The notes: generated by a model not told the origin, from the letters alone. A stretch of 22,960 nt of DNA from Neisseriaceae bacterium (GCA_017518785.1 JAFWUA010000057.1:1-22960); one strand, 5' to 3'; positions 1-7,862 are shown, numbered from the stretch's first letter. Numbers and translations are program-made.

Positions 1-30
1 AAACGTTTACTTTTTATTCCAATATCCCCA

Positions 31-816
31 TCAAGGAGATTTATTTGGATTTACCCAACCGTTTTTTAGATATTTACTGTTAGGATAATTACTTTCTAAT
101 ACACGTTTAGCATCGTTGGATAATGTGGTTTGATTCATTTTTTCGTAAGCACTCATCATCATCGCCAATGCTTCTTCAACAAATTCGGTATTTTGAAAAC
201 CAGTTACCACATTTTTAGCACGATTAGCGGCAGCCACATAAGCCCCACGTTCCATATAATAACGTGCTACCGACATTTCATGCCCCCCAAGTGCATGAAC
301 AATTTTAGTCATACGGTCGGTTGCATCTGCTACATAACGACTTTGCGGATAGCGTTGGATTAGTTCGGCAAATGTTTGATACGCTCTGCGATTTGCAGTT
401 GGATCTCTTTCTGACCAATCCTGTGCCGAAAACTTATTCATAAAAGATTGGTCTTGATTAAACAATACCAATCCTTTCAAATACAACATATAATCAGATT
501 CTGGGTGATTTGGATATTGTTTTTCAAATAATTCAATATCAGCCAAAGCAAGCTCTTGTTCCTCGTCTAAATAGTGTGCGTAAGCAGAATCCATCTGTGC
601 CTGCTGTGCAAAACGCCCATAGGGGAAACGAGATTTCAATAATTCATATAGCTTGACGGCACGAGTATAATTGCCTTTTTCTAACTCATCGTGTGCTTCG
701 GTGTACAATTTTTCCACCGACCAGTTTTGAGTTATTTGTGCATCTTTATCGGTTGTATCGGTAGCACATGCACTTAAAATTGCAACTAAAACAAGTAATA
801 AAAGATTTTTTTTCAT
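31..816 (-). CDS. bamD: Outer membrane assembly lipoprotein BamD (ComL)
   Basis: BamD is the essential lipoprotein of the BAM complex, which folds beta-barrel proteins into the outer membrane from its periplasmic face; the neisserial homologue is called ComL because it was first linked to competence. The 261-residue protein starts with a lipoprotein signal (MKKNLLLLVLVAILSAC, lipobox LSAC, lipidated Cys17). It continues as TPR-like helical repeats, with recognisable segments such as YTEAHDELEKGNYTRAVKLY, FPYGRFAQQAQMDSAYAHY and RYPQSRYVADA. Length is close to the family norm (E. coli about 245). The ATG lies at 816-814 and shares bases with the opposite-strand start of rluD, so the promoter must sit inside rluD coding sequence. 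I see no clear Shine-Dalgarno. Confident from signal peptide, repeat pattern and neighbour. Confidence 0.95.
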   Translation of the reverse strand: MKKNLLLLVLVAILSACATDTTDKDAQITQNWSVEKLYTEAHDELEKGNYTRAVKLYELLKSRFPYGRFAQQAQMDSAYAHYLDEEQELALADIELFEKQYPNHPESDYMLYLKGLVLFNQDQSFMNKFSAQDWSERDPTANRRAYQTFAELIQRYPQSRYVADATDRMTKIVHALGGHEMSVARYYMERGAYVAAANRAKNVVTGFQNTEFVEEALAMMMSAYEKMNQTTLSNDAKRVLESNYPNSKYLKNGWVNPNKSP

Positions 817-1915
817 GGACGATAATAATTTACAGTACGAAGAATTTTGTGATTATAGCGAAGATTCAAGCATTGATACACAATTTATCTTAACTATTGA
901 TGATAAATATGCTGGATTTCGTTTAGATGCGGCACTTGCAGACATATTGTCAGAGTTTTCTCGCTCACGGATTGCCAATGCAATTCGTGATGGCAATGTT
1001 TTGGTTAATGGAGTTGTTAAACCCAATAAAACGCGTTTATTAGGCGGTGAAACAGTTCACTTAACACTGCCGGAAACTGCCGAAGCAAGTGCATTTGTTC
1101 CACAAGATATACCGCTTAATATTGTTTATGAAGATGACGATGTATTGGTTATTAACAAACCCAAGCAATTAGTAGTGCACCCTGCTGCTGGAAATTGGTC
1201 TGGAACTTTGCTAAATGGTTTATTGTTTCACCGTCCGCAATTAAGTGGCATTCCTCGTGCCGGCATAGTACATCGCTTGGATAAGGATACAACAGGATTA
1301 ATGGTGGTAGCCAAAACTATTGCAGCTCAAACTAATTTAGTAAGGCAATTGCAAATGCGTACAGTAAAACGAGTATATCGTGCTATTGTCAATGGTATAG
1401 TGCCGTATGATGGCAAAATCGAAACTCTAATCGGACGCGACCCACATAATCGCACTAAAATGGCAGTAGTAAAATTTGGCGGTAAAGAAGCGATTACACA
1501 TGTAACCGTATTAGAACGCTTTGATTCACATAGCTATATTGAATGTGCATTAGAAACTGGCAGAACCCACCAAATTCGCGTTCATATGAAAGAAGCAGGA
1601 CACCCATTAGCCGGAGATGCCTTATATGGCAATATAAGACACCCATGCTCTGATGAAGTAAAAAACGCCATCTTATCATTAGGCAGACAAGCATTACACG
1701 CCCACAAGCTCACATTTATTCACCCTGCAAACAATCAAGAAATAAGTTTTAATGCAGCAATTCCAGATGATATGAAAAAAGTACTATCGGCTTTGCGAGG
1801 TAAATTCAACGATGAATCAAATCATTATGAGTTTTCCGGCAGACTTGATGAAGATTGGGAAGATGAATACGATGATGAAGATGATAACGATGTTGATGTA
1901 ATCTATGTAAGGTAG
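815..1915 (+). CDS. rluD: 23S rRNA pseudouridine synthase RluD (sites 1911/1915/1917 class)
   Basis: RluD isomerises uridines to pseudouridine in helix 69 of 23S rRNA. An N-terminal S4 RNA-binding domain (about residues 34-85, RLDAALADILSEFSRSRI) precedes the RluA-type catalytic domain. The hallmark HRLDKDTTGLMVVAK segment places the catalytic Asp at D156, and LETGRTHQIRVHM follows. At 366 residues it is about 40 longer than E. coli RluD: roughly 20 extra at the N-terminus and a strongly acidic tail (DEDWEDEYDDEDDNDVDVIYVR). The tail begins right after a DUS word (1833-1845, encoding SGRL). The ATG at 815 is the only ATG before the S4 domain, although a non-ATG start inside it cannot be excluded. 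Its ATG overlaps the bamD ATG on the other strand. A second DUS lies at 1067-1076 (read as LPE). Confidence 0.95.
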   Translation: MDDNNLQYEEFCDYSEDSSIDTQFILTIDDKYAGFRLDAALADILSEFSRSRIANAIRDGNVLVNGVVKPNKTRLLGGETVHLTLPETAEASAFVPQDIPLNIVYEDDDVLVINKPKQLVVHPAAGNWSGTLLNGLLFHRPQLSGIPRAGIVHRLDKDTTGLMVVAKTIAAQTNLVRQLQMRTVKRVYRAIVNGIVPYDGKIETLIGRDPHNRTKMAVVKFGGKEAITHVTVLERFDSHSYIECALETGRTHQIRVHMKEAGHPLAGDALYGNIRHPCSDEVKNAILSLGRQALHAHKLTFIHPANNQEISFNAAIPDDMKKVLSALRGKFNDESNHYEFSGRLDEDWEDEYDDEDDNDVDVIYVR

Positions 1916-1922
1916 GGCTGTT

Positions 1923-2052
1923 GAGAATCATGCAAAACTCCTGTTTTTACTATTCGTCATTCTGAACGTAAGCTAAGAATCTTTATAAACAATAAGTTAG
2001 ATTCTTCATTTCACTTTGTGAAATTCAGAATGACGAGTTTTGCAGGAGTCTC
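1923..2052. repeat. Type A palindromic MITE-like element (copy A0)
   Basis: Diverged copy just downstream of rluD. The right end is intact (CGAGTTTTGCAGGAGTCTC) while the left end is decayed (GAGAATCATGCAAAACTCC). Inside are the family's nested inverted arms: CGTCATTCTGAACG against TCAGAATGACG, AAGAATCT against AGATTCTT, and the small hairpin TTTCACTTTGTGAAA. I see no convincing 5-bp flanking duplication (left GCTGTT, right AAATAG), so it may be an old insertion. Confidence 0.8.
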
Positions 2053-2069
2053 AAATAGTAAGGTTTGTG

Positions 2070-2360
2070 GAAGTTTCCGTCATGTTGGGCGTGTGGAAAA
2101 TCTTTACAAAACAATTGGTTGAGATTTTTCATTTCAGAAACCTCTGCAAAACCACTTTGTGAAATGAAAAGTTAATTTTCCGTAGGGGGCGACCCAATGT
2201 GCTCGCCTGCTTATCAAGTTTCTTAATTTATTGTTTTATAAAAAGAAAACAAAATAGTTTTGTGGGCGACCACATAGGGTCGCCCCTACGGAGTGTTTAT
2301 CTTTTTGTTTCAGGTTGGGTTTTGCAGGAGTCTCTGAAATTCAGAATGACGGTTTTGCAA
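2070..2360. repeat. Decayed type A element interrupted by a second element with a different core
   Basis: Outer parts at 2070-2136 and 2335-2360 align with the left and right portions of a type A element. Between them, 2137-2334 begins GAAACCTCTGCAAAACC and ends GGTTTTGCAGGAGTCTC, so it carries family-type ends. Its interior is instead an inverted repeat, CCGTAGGGGGCGACCC (from 2180) against GGGTCGCCCCTACGG (to 2291). No exact target duplication is visible. The interval has a chance open frame of about 80 codons that I do not regard as a gene. Confidence 0.6.
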
Positions 2361-2452
2361 GTGATTCCCAATAGCTTGTATTCTTTCATTTCGCTTTACT
2401 CAATGTTACGAATGACGAGTTTGCAAAGATTCAGACAAATACTTTGATAAGT

Positions 2453-2465
2453 TTTCCGGCAGACT
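2453..2465 (-). repeat. DNA uptake sequence word (intergenic)
   Basis: TTTCCGGCAGACT, the reverse complement of AGTCTGCCGGAAA. Its last five bases (AGACT) form the left target duplication of the adjacent type B element. Confidence 0.75.
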
Positions 2466-2597
2466 GAAATTTTTGCAAAACTCGTCATTCTGAACTTTCC
2501 GCAGGAAAGTGAAGAATCTAATTATTTGTTAAATAAAAAAATTCGTAACGAAGTTCAGAATAACGAATGCGAAAAAAGTGGGTTTTGCAAAGGTTTC
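2466..2597. repeat. Type B palindromic MITE-like element (copy B1) with AGACT duplication
   Basis: 132-bp element starting GAAATTTTTGCAAAACTCG and ending GGTTTTGCAAAGGTTTC, with inner arms CGTCATTCTGAACTTTC and GTTCAGAATAACGA. Its core is GAAGAATCTAATTATTTGTT. The five bases before it (2461-2465, AGACT) are repeated exactly after it (2598-2602), as expected for a transposed element. Confidence 0.85.
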
Positions 2598-2662
2598 AGA
2601 CTTTTAAAATTGGAAATAAAAAGATAACGAGGCTAATACTATCCACGTATATTAAAAAAACG

Positions 2663-2753
2663 TGGCGGAGAGGAAGGGATTCGAACCCTCGATAGGCTAT
2701 TCACCTATACACGCTTTCCAGGCGTGCGACTTCAACCACTCATCCACCTCTCC
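2663..2753 (-). tRNA. tRNA-Ser (anticodon GGA)
   Basis: Read on the minus strand it starts GGAGAGGTGGATGAGTGG and ends CCTCTCCGCCA, so the 7-bp acceptor stem (GGAGAGG/CCTCTCC) closes and the CCA tail is genome-encoded at 2665-2663. The anticodon loop CTGGAAA sits on the stem GCACGCC/GGCGTGC-like pairing and gives anticodon GGA, which reads UCC/UCU serine codons. The long variable arm (TGTATAGGTGAATAGCCTA region) and the TTCGAAT T-loop are typical of tRNA-Ser. At 91 nt the length fits this long-arm class. It sits alone among repeat elements. Confidence 0.97.
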
Positions 2754-2782
2754 GTTGGTGAATATGAAAAATTGAACCTGCG

Positions 2783-2811
2783 ATTGTAGTGTTTCTTATT
2801 AAATTATGCAA
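2783..2811 (-). promoter_or_regulatory. Predicted sigma-70 promoter of tRNA-Ser
   Basis: On the minus strand TTGCAT (2811-2806) is followed after exactly 17 bases by TACAAT (2788-2783), about 30 bases upstream of the mature tRNA 5' end. Spacing and both hexamers are good; predicted by eye only. Confidence 0.6.
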
Positions 2812-2813
2812 CT

Positions 2814-2972
2814 GAAACCTTTGCAAAACTCGCCATTCTGAAACTCCTGCAAAACATAACTTTTCACGTTTGTCATTTTGAGTGTAGACTAATAATTTTT
2901 ATAAAACAAAGAATTGTATTCTTCGCTTTCCTGTAAAAAAAAAATTTAGAATGACGAGTTTGCAAGGGTTTC
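2814..2972. repeat. Type B elements: end remnant plus a decayed copy (B2)
   Basis: 2814-2839 is a truncated left end (GAAACCTTTGCAAAACTCG). A second end-like sequence starts at 2840 (GAAACTCCTGCAAAAC) and the unit closes at 2972 (GAGTTTGCAAGGGTTTC), giving 133 bp, the normal size. Flanks do not match (ATTCT and GACTG). This looks like one element that landed in or next to another and then decayed. Confidence 0.65.
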
Positions 2973-3077
2973 GACTGTTTTACAAAAGAAAAGTAATGCA
3001 ACTTAATCCGTAGCTTAATATCCATGCACTAAATGGCATGATTGTACGGTTAAGCTGGATAAAACTTCTTCCAAGCT

Positions 3078-3211
3078 GAAACTTCTACAAAACTCGTTAT
3101 TCGTAACATTGAGTGAAGTAAAATGGAAGAATATAACTATTTGTTAAATAAAAGATTTACAACGAAGTTAAGAATGACGAATGAGGAAAAAGTGGGTTTT
3201 GCAAAGATTTC
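3078..3211. repeat. Type B palindromic element (copy B3) with AAGCT duplication
   Basis: 134-bp element from GAAACTTCTACAAAACTCG to GGTTTTGCAAAGATTTC. AAGCT stands directly before (3073-3077) and directly after it (3212-3216). Internal arms match the other type B copies. Confidence 0.8.
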
Positions 3212-3216
3212 AAGCT

Positions 3217-3363
3217 GAAACGCCTGCAAAACTCGCCATTCGTAACATTGAGCGAAGTGAAATTAAGAAACTCATCATATTGTTTTACAAAGATTATTCT
3301 CCAATGCTTATGCTCAAAGTCATAATGATGAGTAATGACAAAATCAAATTTTGCAGGAGTTTC
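3217..3363. repeat. Type B-like element (copy B4), abutting B3
   Basis: Begins GAAACGCCTGCAAAACTCG immediately after the B3 duplication and ends TTTTGCAGGAGTTTC. The interior is diverged. The right flank (GGACT) does not match AAGCT, so B3 probably inserted next to this older copy. An 82-codon open frame across the two elements has no protein-like features. Confidence 0.65.
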
Positions 3364-3433
3364 GGACTATTTCCCAAGTCATTTTTCCAATTATCTAAAA
3401 TCTTTTCCGTTTATCAATTAAATAGATAGCATC

Positions 3434-3462
3434 TTGCAATAAACGAGTATATTGCATACCAT
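3434..3462 (+). promoter_or_regulatory. Candidate promoter of pilC
   Basis: TTGCAA (3434-3439), 17-base spacer, TACCAT (3457-3462), ending 37 bases before the pilC ATG. It lies in the only repeat-free stretch upstream of the gene. The -10 is imperfect. Confidence 0.35.
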
Positions 3463-3499
3463 CTGTTAATTTCCTCATTTTTGCATTAGGAGAAGTGTT

Positions 3500-6400
3500 A
3501 TGAAAACCAAAAAGTTTGCATTAAGCATAATGGCAACCAGCATTATTGCCGCTATGTCAGCGTCTGTTTATGCAGACGATTCACCATTTTCCCTGCCAAA
3601 GCATATGGGGGGTACTACAAATAAAAAAGTAATAAGTGTTACTTATGATTTAACCAAACAAGTAACGCAGCCTTTTACGCAGACACATGTAAGGCAAAAC
3701 TCGTTAAAACCAAATATTGTGTTAGCTCTCGATGATTCTGGATCAATGAGTGGTAGCACTGGTCGGTATTGGGATCCATACTATGGTCGATACTTCTATA
3801 GCACCAGATTGTTGGATTTACATACATATTTATCGGAACTTATGGATACTATAAACCCAAATGGCAGTGGGGAAACTTATATTGATTCTGCCAACTGGGC
3901 AATAAAATCTTTTAATAATAACTACGTTAAGTCTAAACTTCCTCTTACAACCAATATCGTTTGGAATGCTGACGGAACTTTTACGGAACGAAGATCAAGC
4001 TCATCTCAACAAACATACAATGAGATAAAAAGGTTTGGTAGTTCAAGCAACTACGGTCAGACTCCCACTGCTGAAGCATATTTAGAAGCTACTGCTCGTG
4101 CGAACGAAGCTATTGATTATCGTTGTCGTAAAAATTACGTAATTATGTTTACTGATGGTAAGCCAGAAGGTCCACCAGGTCATGGTAGTTATACAAAACT
4201 TTCTTTATGGAATGGTACAACAAGTGCTCAAATAAAAAGAGATATGGAGCGCCTTATTCAAAAAGCTAATGATAGCGGTTATGCACAAGGGTATTTTACA
4301 AATTATAGGAGAGACGGAGGACCAACTCACCCTAATGCTACTAGAAATTTGAGAGAAATAAGTGACATCTTGCATGGTAAAGATTTAAGAACAAGTGGCA
4401 CAGATAAAGCTGGTAAGCCTTGGGATGGTAAACAGACGGTAGATACTTTTGTTATTTCAGGTTGGCTTACAGGCTCTCATGCAAACGAAATTATCAAAAT
4501 GGCAACTCCCAATCTGAAAAAAGCTGATGGCAGTACGTTACAAAGTGGGTATATTGCTGGTAGTTCTCAAGATGTAAAGAGTGCATTTAAAAACATTATC
4601 GATGCTATTGTAAGTAACCCTACACAAAGTGCTGATCCAGGTGGTATTACTGATGGTGCTACTACATCTGGAAATGCAAGTTCAGGGAATGCAGCATCAT
4701 CTGATGATGCCAGTATACTAATGGAAGAGACCTATTCTGCTGTTGCACCGTCCATTAATGGTCCAGATAAGGGTAGTTTAAAACCAACAGAAGGTGCGGT
4801 GGTGTTCCTGTATCCTGGAATGAATGCCTCTGAAATACGTTTCTATAAATTTAACTATGGTCAAAAAGTTTTACCAGACGGTAGTGTGGATGCTGATGGT
4901 AATACCTTTACTGGTTTAGATGTTGATGATCCGGCTGCCAGCGATCCTAATAACTACAATACTCCTGATTATAGCAATCGAAAAGTATTGGTTACTAAGG
5001 GTAATTGGGCTGAATGGGCAAGTAGTCTGCCGGATAGTATGTTTGATAACGATTATTTTGATCTAAAAGATCAAGATGGAATATCTGGTGCAGAATGGCA
5101 AAAAGCATTAATTCCTTGGTTGGCACGTGGTAATGCTGATAGCAGTATCAGAAATTTAGGCTATAACCAAAACGTCTATAACGGTGATGGTGATGATAAG
5201 ACCAGTGCGTATCGTATTCGCGATACTGAAAAAAGACGTATGGGTGATATTCTAAATTCGGACGTTGTATCTGTTGGGGAATTAGAGCCAGTATTAGATA
5301 AAGATGGTCATGAAATTGGTAAACGTAACAAGTTCTTGGTTACTGCTGCTAATGATGGTATGGCTTATATTTTTGAAAATAAAATGGATGATCCCAATCA
5401 CCCTTATGCTTTAAAACTAAACTATTTGCCAACACAAATGGTAAGCGAGCAAGATGATGACGATGCTGGTGATGATCTTGTAGCAGAAAAATACAAAATA
5501 ATTGCCCATGAAAAATATGGTGGTGCAGAAAAACCTCACCAATATGTGATGGACGGTAATATTACTGCCCAAGTAATGAAATTGTACGATCCGGCAAGTG
5601 CTGGTACTGCTGGTGATCAAACGTTAGGTCTGGTTGGTAAAGAGTTTACCACTTATATGCTTGGTAATATGGGGCGTGGTGCTCGTGGTTCTTACGCTTT
5701 ACATCTTAAACAGGGCGATAATGTCTTTTTGAATAATAAAGATGATGTGCGTTTATTTGAATTTACAACAGAAACCGATTCTGACACAAAAGGTTTAGGT
5801 TTTACCATTCCTCAAAGTACAGTTGGTCGTGTTAGTGGTGGCAATCCAGGAGTAGATAGCGATGGTAGGCCTTTGAGCATTTATCAAGGAGACGTTCACC
5901 TAATCTCTTTTGTGCCAAGTGGTTATGCCGCTAATAAAGACTTGAAAAAACAAGAAACAGCTCTTTATTTAATTGAAACCTCTACAAATGATGCTGGTTT
6001 GAAAGGTGGCGATTTAACAGGGGTTAAGGTTGGAAGCTTTAAGAAAATAACTGTAACAGAAGGACAGGGTGGTTTATCTGCACCTACCTTGCTCGATGTG
6101 AATTTCGACGGCATTATTGATTATGTTTTTGCAGGTGATTATGCTGGTAATATGTATCGCTTTGATGTGCGAAACTTAAATAAGGTTACGTATGAACGTA
6201 TATTTATTGCTCAGGACACATGGACTGAAACAATTCCTGCTAAACCTATTACAGCAGCACCTGCCATTGCACGTCATGATGATGGTACTTATGTGATTAT
6301 TTGGGGGACAGGTACGGATATTTATGAGTCTGACCGCAAACTTCTTACTCCACAAGCCATTTATGGTATCTTCCAAAAATTTGACATTAATAGTAGCTTT

Positions 6401-7498
6401 GATGCGGTAGAAGACGGCAGTATTAAGACAAAAGATGTAACACATACCGAGTTGTTAAAACAGGATTTCTCCGCTCCTGAAATGATATATGGCGAAAAAT
6501 TCCGCTATGTATCCAATAACCCTATTGATGACGATAAAGATGGAAGAGTTGATTATGCTGGCTGGCAAGTAAATTTAGATGGCACCAATGGTGAAAGAGT
6601 TGTTACCAAAGGTTCTACGATATTGCATACAGCGTATCTGACTTCTCGTTGGTATACTGAAGAGGGTAGTTACTCTGGTGATGGGGATTGTCCTACTTTT
6701 GATGCAAGCATGCTTGAAGATGGCAATTATACTGGATCGTCACGTTGGACAAAACTTGAAACTGGTCCAGAAGATTGGTCTGATCAACCAGCTGGTCAGT
6801 GCAATCCTGATGATCCTGTTTCAGATACAGATCCAGATAACCCTGCTCCTGGTAAGTGGAGTGCTCTGAAAGATAATCCTGATTATGTCCCAGATCCAGA
6901 TGATCCAGATCTTGTGAATAGTTCTTCTAATGGTAAGGATCCATGTGTAAGTTCGGTTACCAAAACAGGTAAGATACGTCAATGTACCGAGACTGGTGGT
7001 AAACGAGTGGATAAATTTGTTTGCGAACAAAAATTGCATGGTGAAGTGAAACTTGAAAGTGCCGTTATTCAGTTAAATACAAACAATGGTGGTGCGATTC
7101 TTTTGAGTGAGGCAAGAAAAGGTAAGAATTCATTCATGAAATGGGGTATGGATCCTGATAAGAAATTTGAAACTTATGGTATCCCTGCTTCACTAACCTT
7201 GGATGGTGTTACCAATGTAGCTATTACTGGTTATGGTTATGTAGATGCCACTGATTTAGCTGGTAATGTTATTGGTCCATCTAATACTACGTTATCCGGT
7301 GATTCCAGTGGTTCTGGTCAGTTGATGGATTTAGGTGATCGTCCCAGACCGCGTGAATTGCAATGTGGGGGTAAAGATGCTTTTCATGGAGCAACAGCCC
7401 ACATAGTCAATTCCGAAGGTAATAATTCGTCACGTAGTGATTATATGTTTGGTACCATTTGCGGTGTGAAACGTATCTCTTGGCGTGAAATCTTCTAA
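3500..7498 (+). CDS. pilC: Type IV pilus tip/biogenesis protein PilC (PilY1 family)
   Basis: PilC/PilY1 proteins sit at the pilus tip or in the outer membrane, control pilus retraction, and mediate adhesion; in Neisseria they are also needed for transformation. The 1332-residue protein has a signal peptide (to about residue 25, cleaved near SVYA-DD). A von Willebrand A-like domain with MIDAS residues D78-S80-S82 (LDDSGSMS) and the later TDG (T218-D219) follows. The C-terminal PilY1 beta-propeller contains a calcium site DVNFDGIID (D866, N868, D870, D874). The extreme C-terminus (GVKRISWREIF) is the neisserial PilC type as I recall it. It is longer than gonococcal PilC (about 1040) or Pseudomonas PilY1 (about 1160), with an Asp/Pro-rich insert around residues 1115-1150. 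A Shine-Dalgarno AGGAGA (3488-3493) fixes the start. A G6 run lies at 3607-3612. Confidence 0.93.
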   Translation: MKTKKFALSIMATSIIAAMSASVYADDSPFSLPKHMGGTTNKKVISVTYDLTKQVTQPFTQTHVRQNSLKPNIVLALDDSGSMSGSTGRYWDPYYGRYFYSTRLLDLHTYLSELMDTINPNGSGETYIDSANWAIKSFNNNYVKSKLPLTTNIVWNADGTFTERRSSSSQQTYNEIKRFGSSSNYGQTPTAEAYLEATARANEAIDYRCRKNYVIMFTDGKPEGPPGHGSYTKLSLWNGTTSAQIKRDMERLIQKANDSGYAQGYFTNYRRDGGPTHPNATRNLREISDILHGKDLRTSGTDKAGKPWDGKQTVDTFVISGWLTGSHANEIIKMATPNLKKADGSTLQSGYIAGSSQDVKSAFKNIIDAIVSNPTQSADPGGITDGATTSGNASSGNAASSDDASILMEETYSAVAPSINGPDKGSLKPTEGAVVFLYPGMNASEIRFYKFNYGQKVLPDGSVDADGNTFTGLDVDDPAASDPNNYNTPDYSNRKVLVTKGNWAEWASSLPDSMFDNDYFDLKDQDGISGAEWQKALIPWLARGNADSSIRNLGYNQNVYNGDGDDKTSAYRIRDTEKRRMGDILNSDVVSVGELEPVLDKDGHEIGKRNKFLVTAANDGMAYIFENKMDDPNHPYALKLNYLPTQMVSEQDDDDAGDDLVAEKYKIIAHEKYGGAEKPHQYVMDGNITAQVMKLYDPASAGTAGDQTLGLVGKEFTTYMLGNMGRGARGSYALHLKQGDNVFLNNKDDVRLFEFTTETDSDTKGLGFTIPQSTVGRVSGGNPGVDSDGRPLSIYQGDVHLISFVPSGYAANKDLKKQETALYLIETSTNDAGLKGGDLTGVKVGSFKKITVTEGQGGLSAPTLLDVNFDGIIDYVFAGDYAGNMYRFDVRNLNKVTYERIFIAQDTWTETIPAKPITAAPAIARHDDGTYVIIWGTGTDIYESDRKLLTPQAIYGIFQKFDINSSFDAVEDGSIKTKDVTHTELLKQDFSAPEMIYGEKFRYVSNNPIDDDKDGRVDYAGWQVNLDGTNGERVVTKGSTILHTAYLTSRWYTEEGSYSGDGDCPTFDASMLEDGNYTGSSRWTKLETGPEDWSDQPAGQCNPDDPVSDTDPDNPAPGKWSALKDNPDYVPDPDDPDLVNSSSNGKDPCVSSVTKTGKIRQCTETGGKRVDKFVCEQKLHGEVKLESAVIQLNTNNGGAILLSEARKGKNSFMKWGMDPDKKFETYGIPASLTLDGVTNVAITGYGYVDATDLAGNVIGPSNTTLSGDSSGSGQLMDLGDRPRPRELQCGGKDAFHGATAHIVNSEGNNSSRSDYMFGTICGVKRISWREIF

Positions 7499-7525
7499 TT
7501 AATGTTATAGAAGCATGTGCTTAGA

Positions 7526-7554
7526 AACCGTCCGTTTTATACGGACGGTTTTTT
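7526..7554 (+). terminator. Rho-independent terminator of pilC
   Basis: Perfect 9-bp stem AACCGTCCG (7526-7534) / CGGACGGTT (7542-7550), loop TTTTATA, followed by a T run, 28 bases after the pilC stop codon. Confidence 0.9.
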
Positions 7555-7602
7555 GTGGTGGTTGTTTTATTTTGATAGCTACTCTTTGTTAAAGTCCTTT
7601 TT

Positions 7603-7850
7603 ACCGTTCGTTATTTTAAAATATGCGAATAATATTTTTACAAAACAATAAAGAGACTCCTGCAAAACTCGTCATTCTGAATTTCACGAAGTGAAATGAA
7701 GAATCTAACTTATTGTTTATAAAGATTCTTCGCTACGCTCAGAATGACGAGTAATAGAAAAAATCGAGTTTTGCAGGAGTCTCATAAATTGATATTCTTC
7801 CTTTTCACTTTGCTCATGGGTAGAATGACCGATTTTGCAGGGGGTAATAG
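7603..7850. repeat. Old type A element split by a younger one
   Basis: The left remnant (7603-7652, ending TTTTTACAAAACAATAAA) and the right remnant (7784-7850, starting ATAAATTGATATTCTTCC and ending GATTTTGCAGGGG) line up as two halves of one type A element. They are split in the central ACAATAA segment by the intact copy at 7653-7783. Confidence 0.65.
7653..7783. repeat. Intact type A MITE-like element (copy A1) with ATAAA duplication
   Basis: 131 bp. The ends GAGACTCCTGCAAAACTCG and CGAGTTTTGCAGGAGTCTC are perfect 19-bp inverted repeats. The interior has arms CGTCATTCTGAATTTCACG and CGCTACGCTCAGAATGACG, plus AATAGAAAAAAT next to the right end. ATAAA occurs just before (7648-7652) and just after (7784-7788). 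Confidence 0.92.
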
Positions 7851-7862
7851 TTTGTAAAGTTT

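Noticed and set aside
1494..1694. Open frames antisense to rluD and similar shadows in pilC, rsmA, kdsB, argA and pdxA
   Set aside because: They lie opposite genes with strong family motifs and have no independent support.
2199..2447. Open frame of about 82 codons in the repeat region downstream of rluD
   Set aside because: It runs across two repeat elements, lacks a ribosome-binding site and recognisable motif, and its peptide derives from element arms.
2643..2665. Terminator of tRNA-Ser (CCACG/CGTGG hairpin)
   Set aside because: The stem is only about 6 bp, includes the CCA end of the tRNA itself, and the T run is in the loop instead of after the stem.
1916..3363. CRISPR array
   Set aside because: Repeats are long, palindromic, of irregular spacing and in both orientations, with target duplications; there are no regular spacers or cas genes.
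3181..3429. Open frame of about 82 codons upstream of pilC
   Set aside because: It spans the junction of elements B3 and B4 and reads element sequence; no protein-like pattern.
7653..7783. Correia (CREE/NEMIS) element of Neisseria
   Set aside because: Size and hairpin nature are similar, but the terminal repeats and 5-bp duplications differ from the TA-flanked TATAGTGGATTAA-type ends of Correia elements as I know them.
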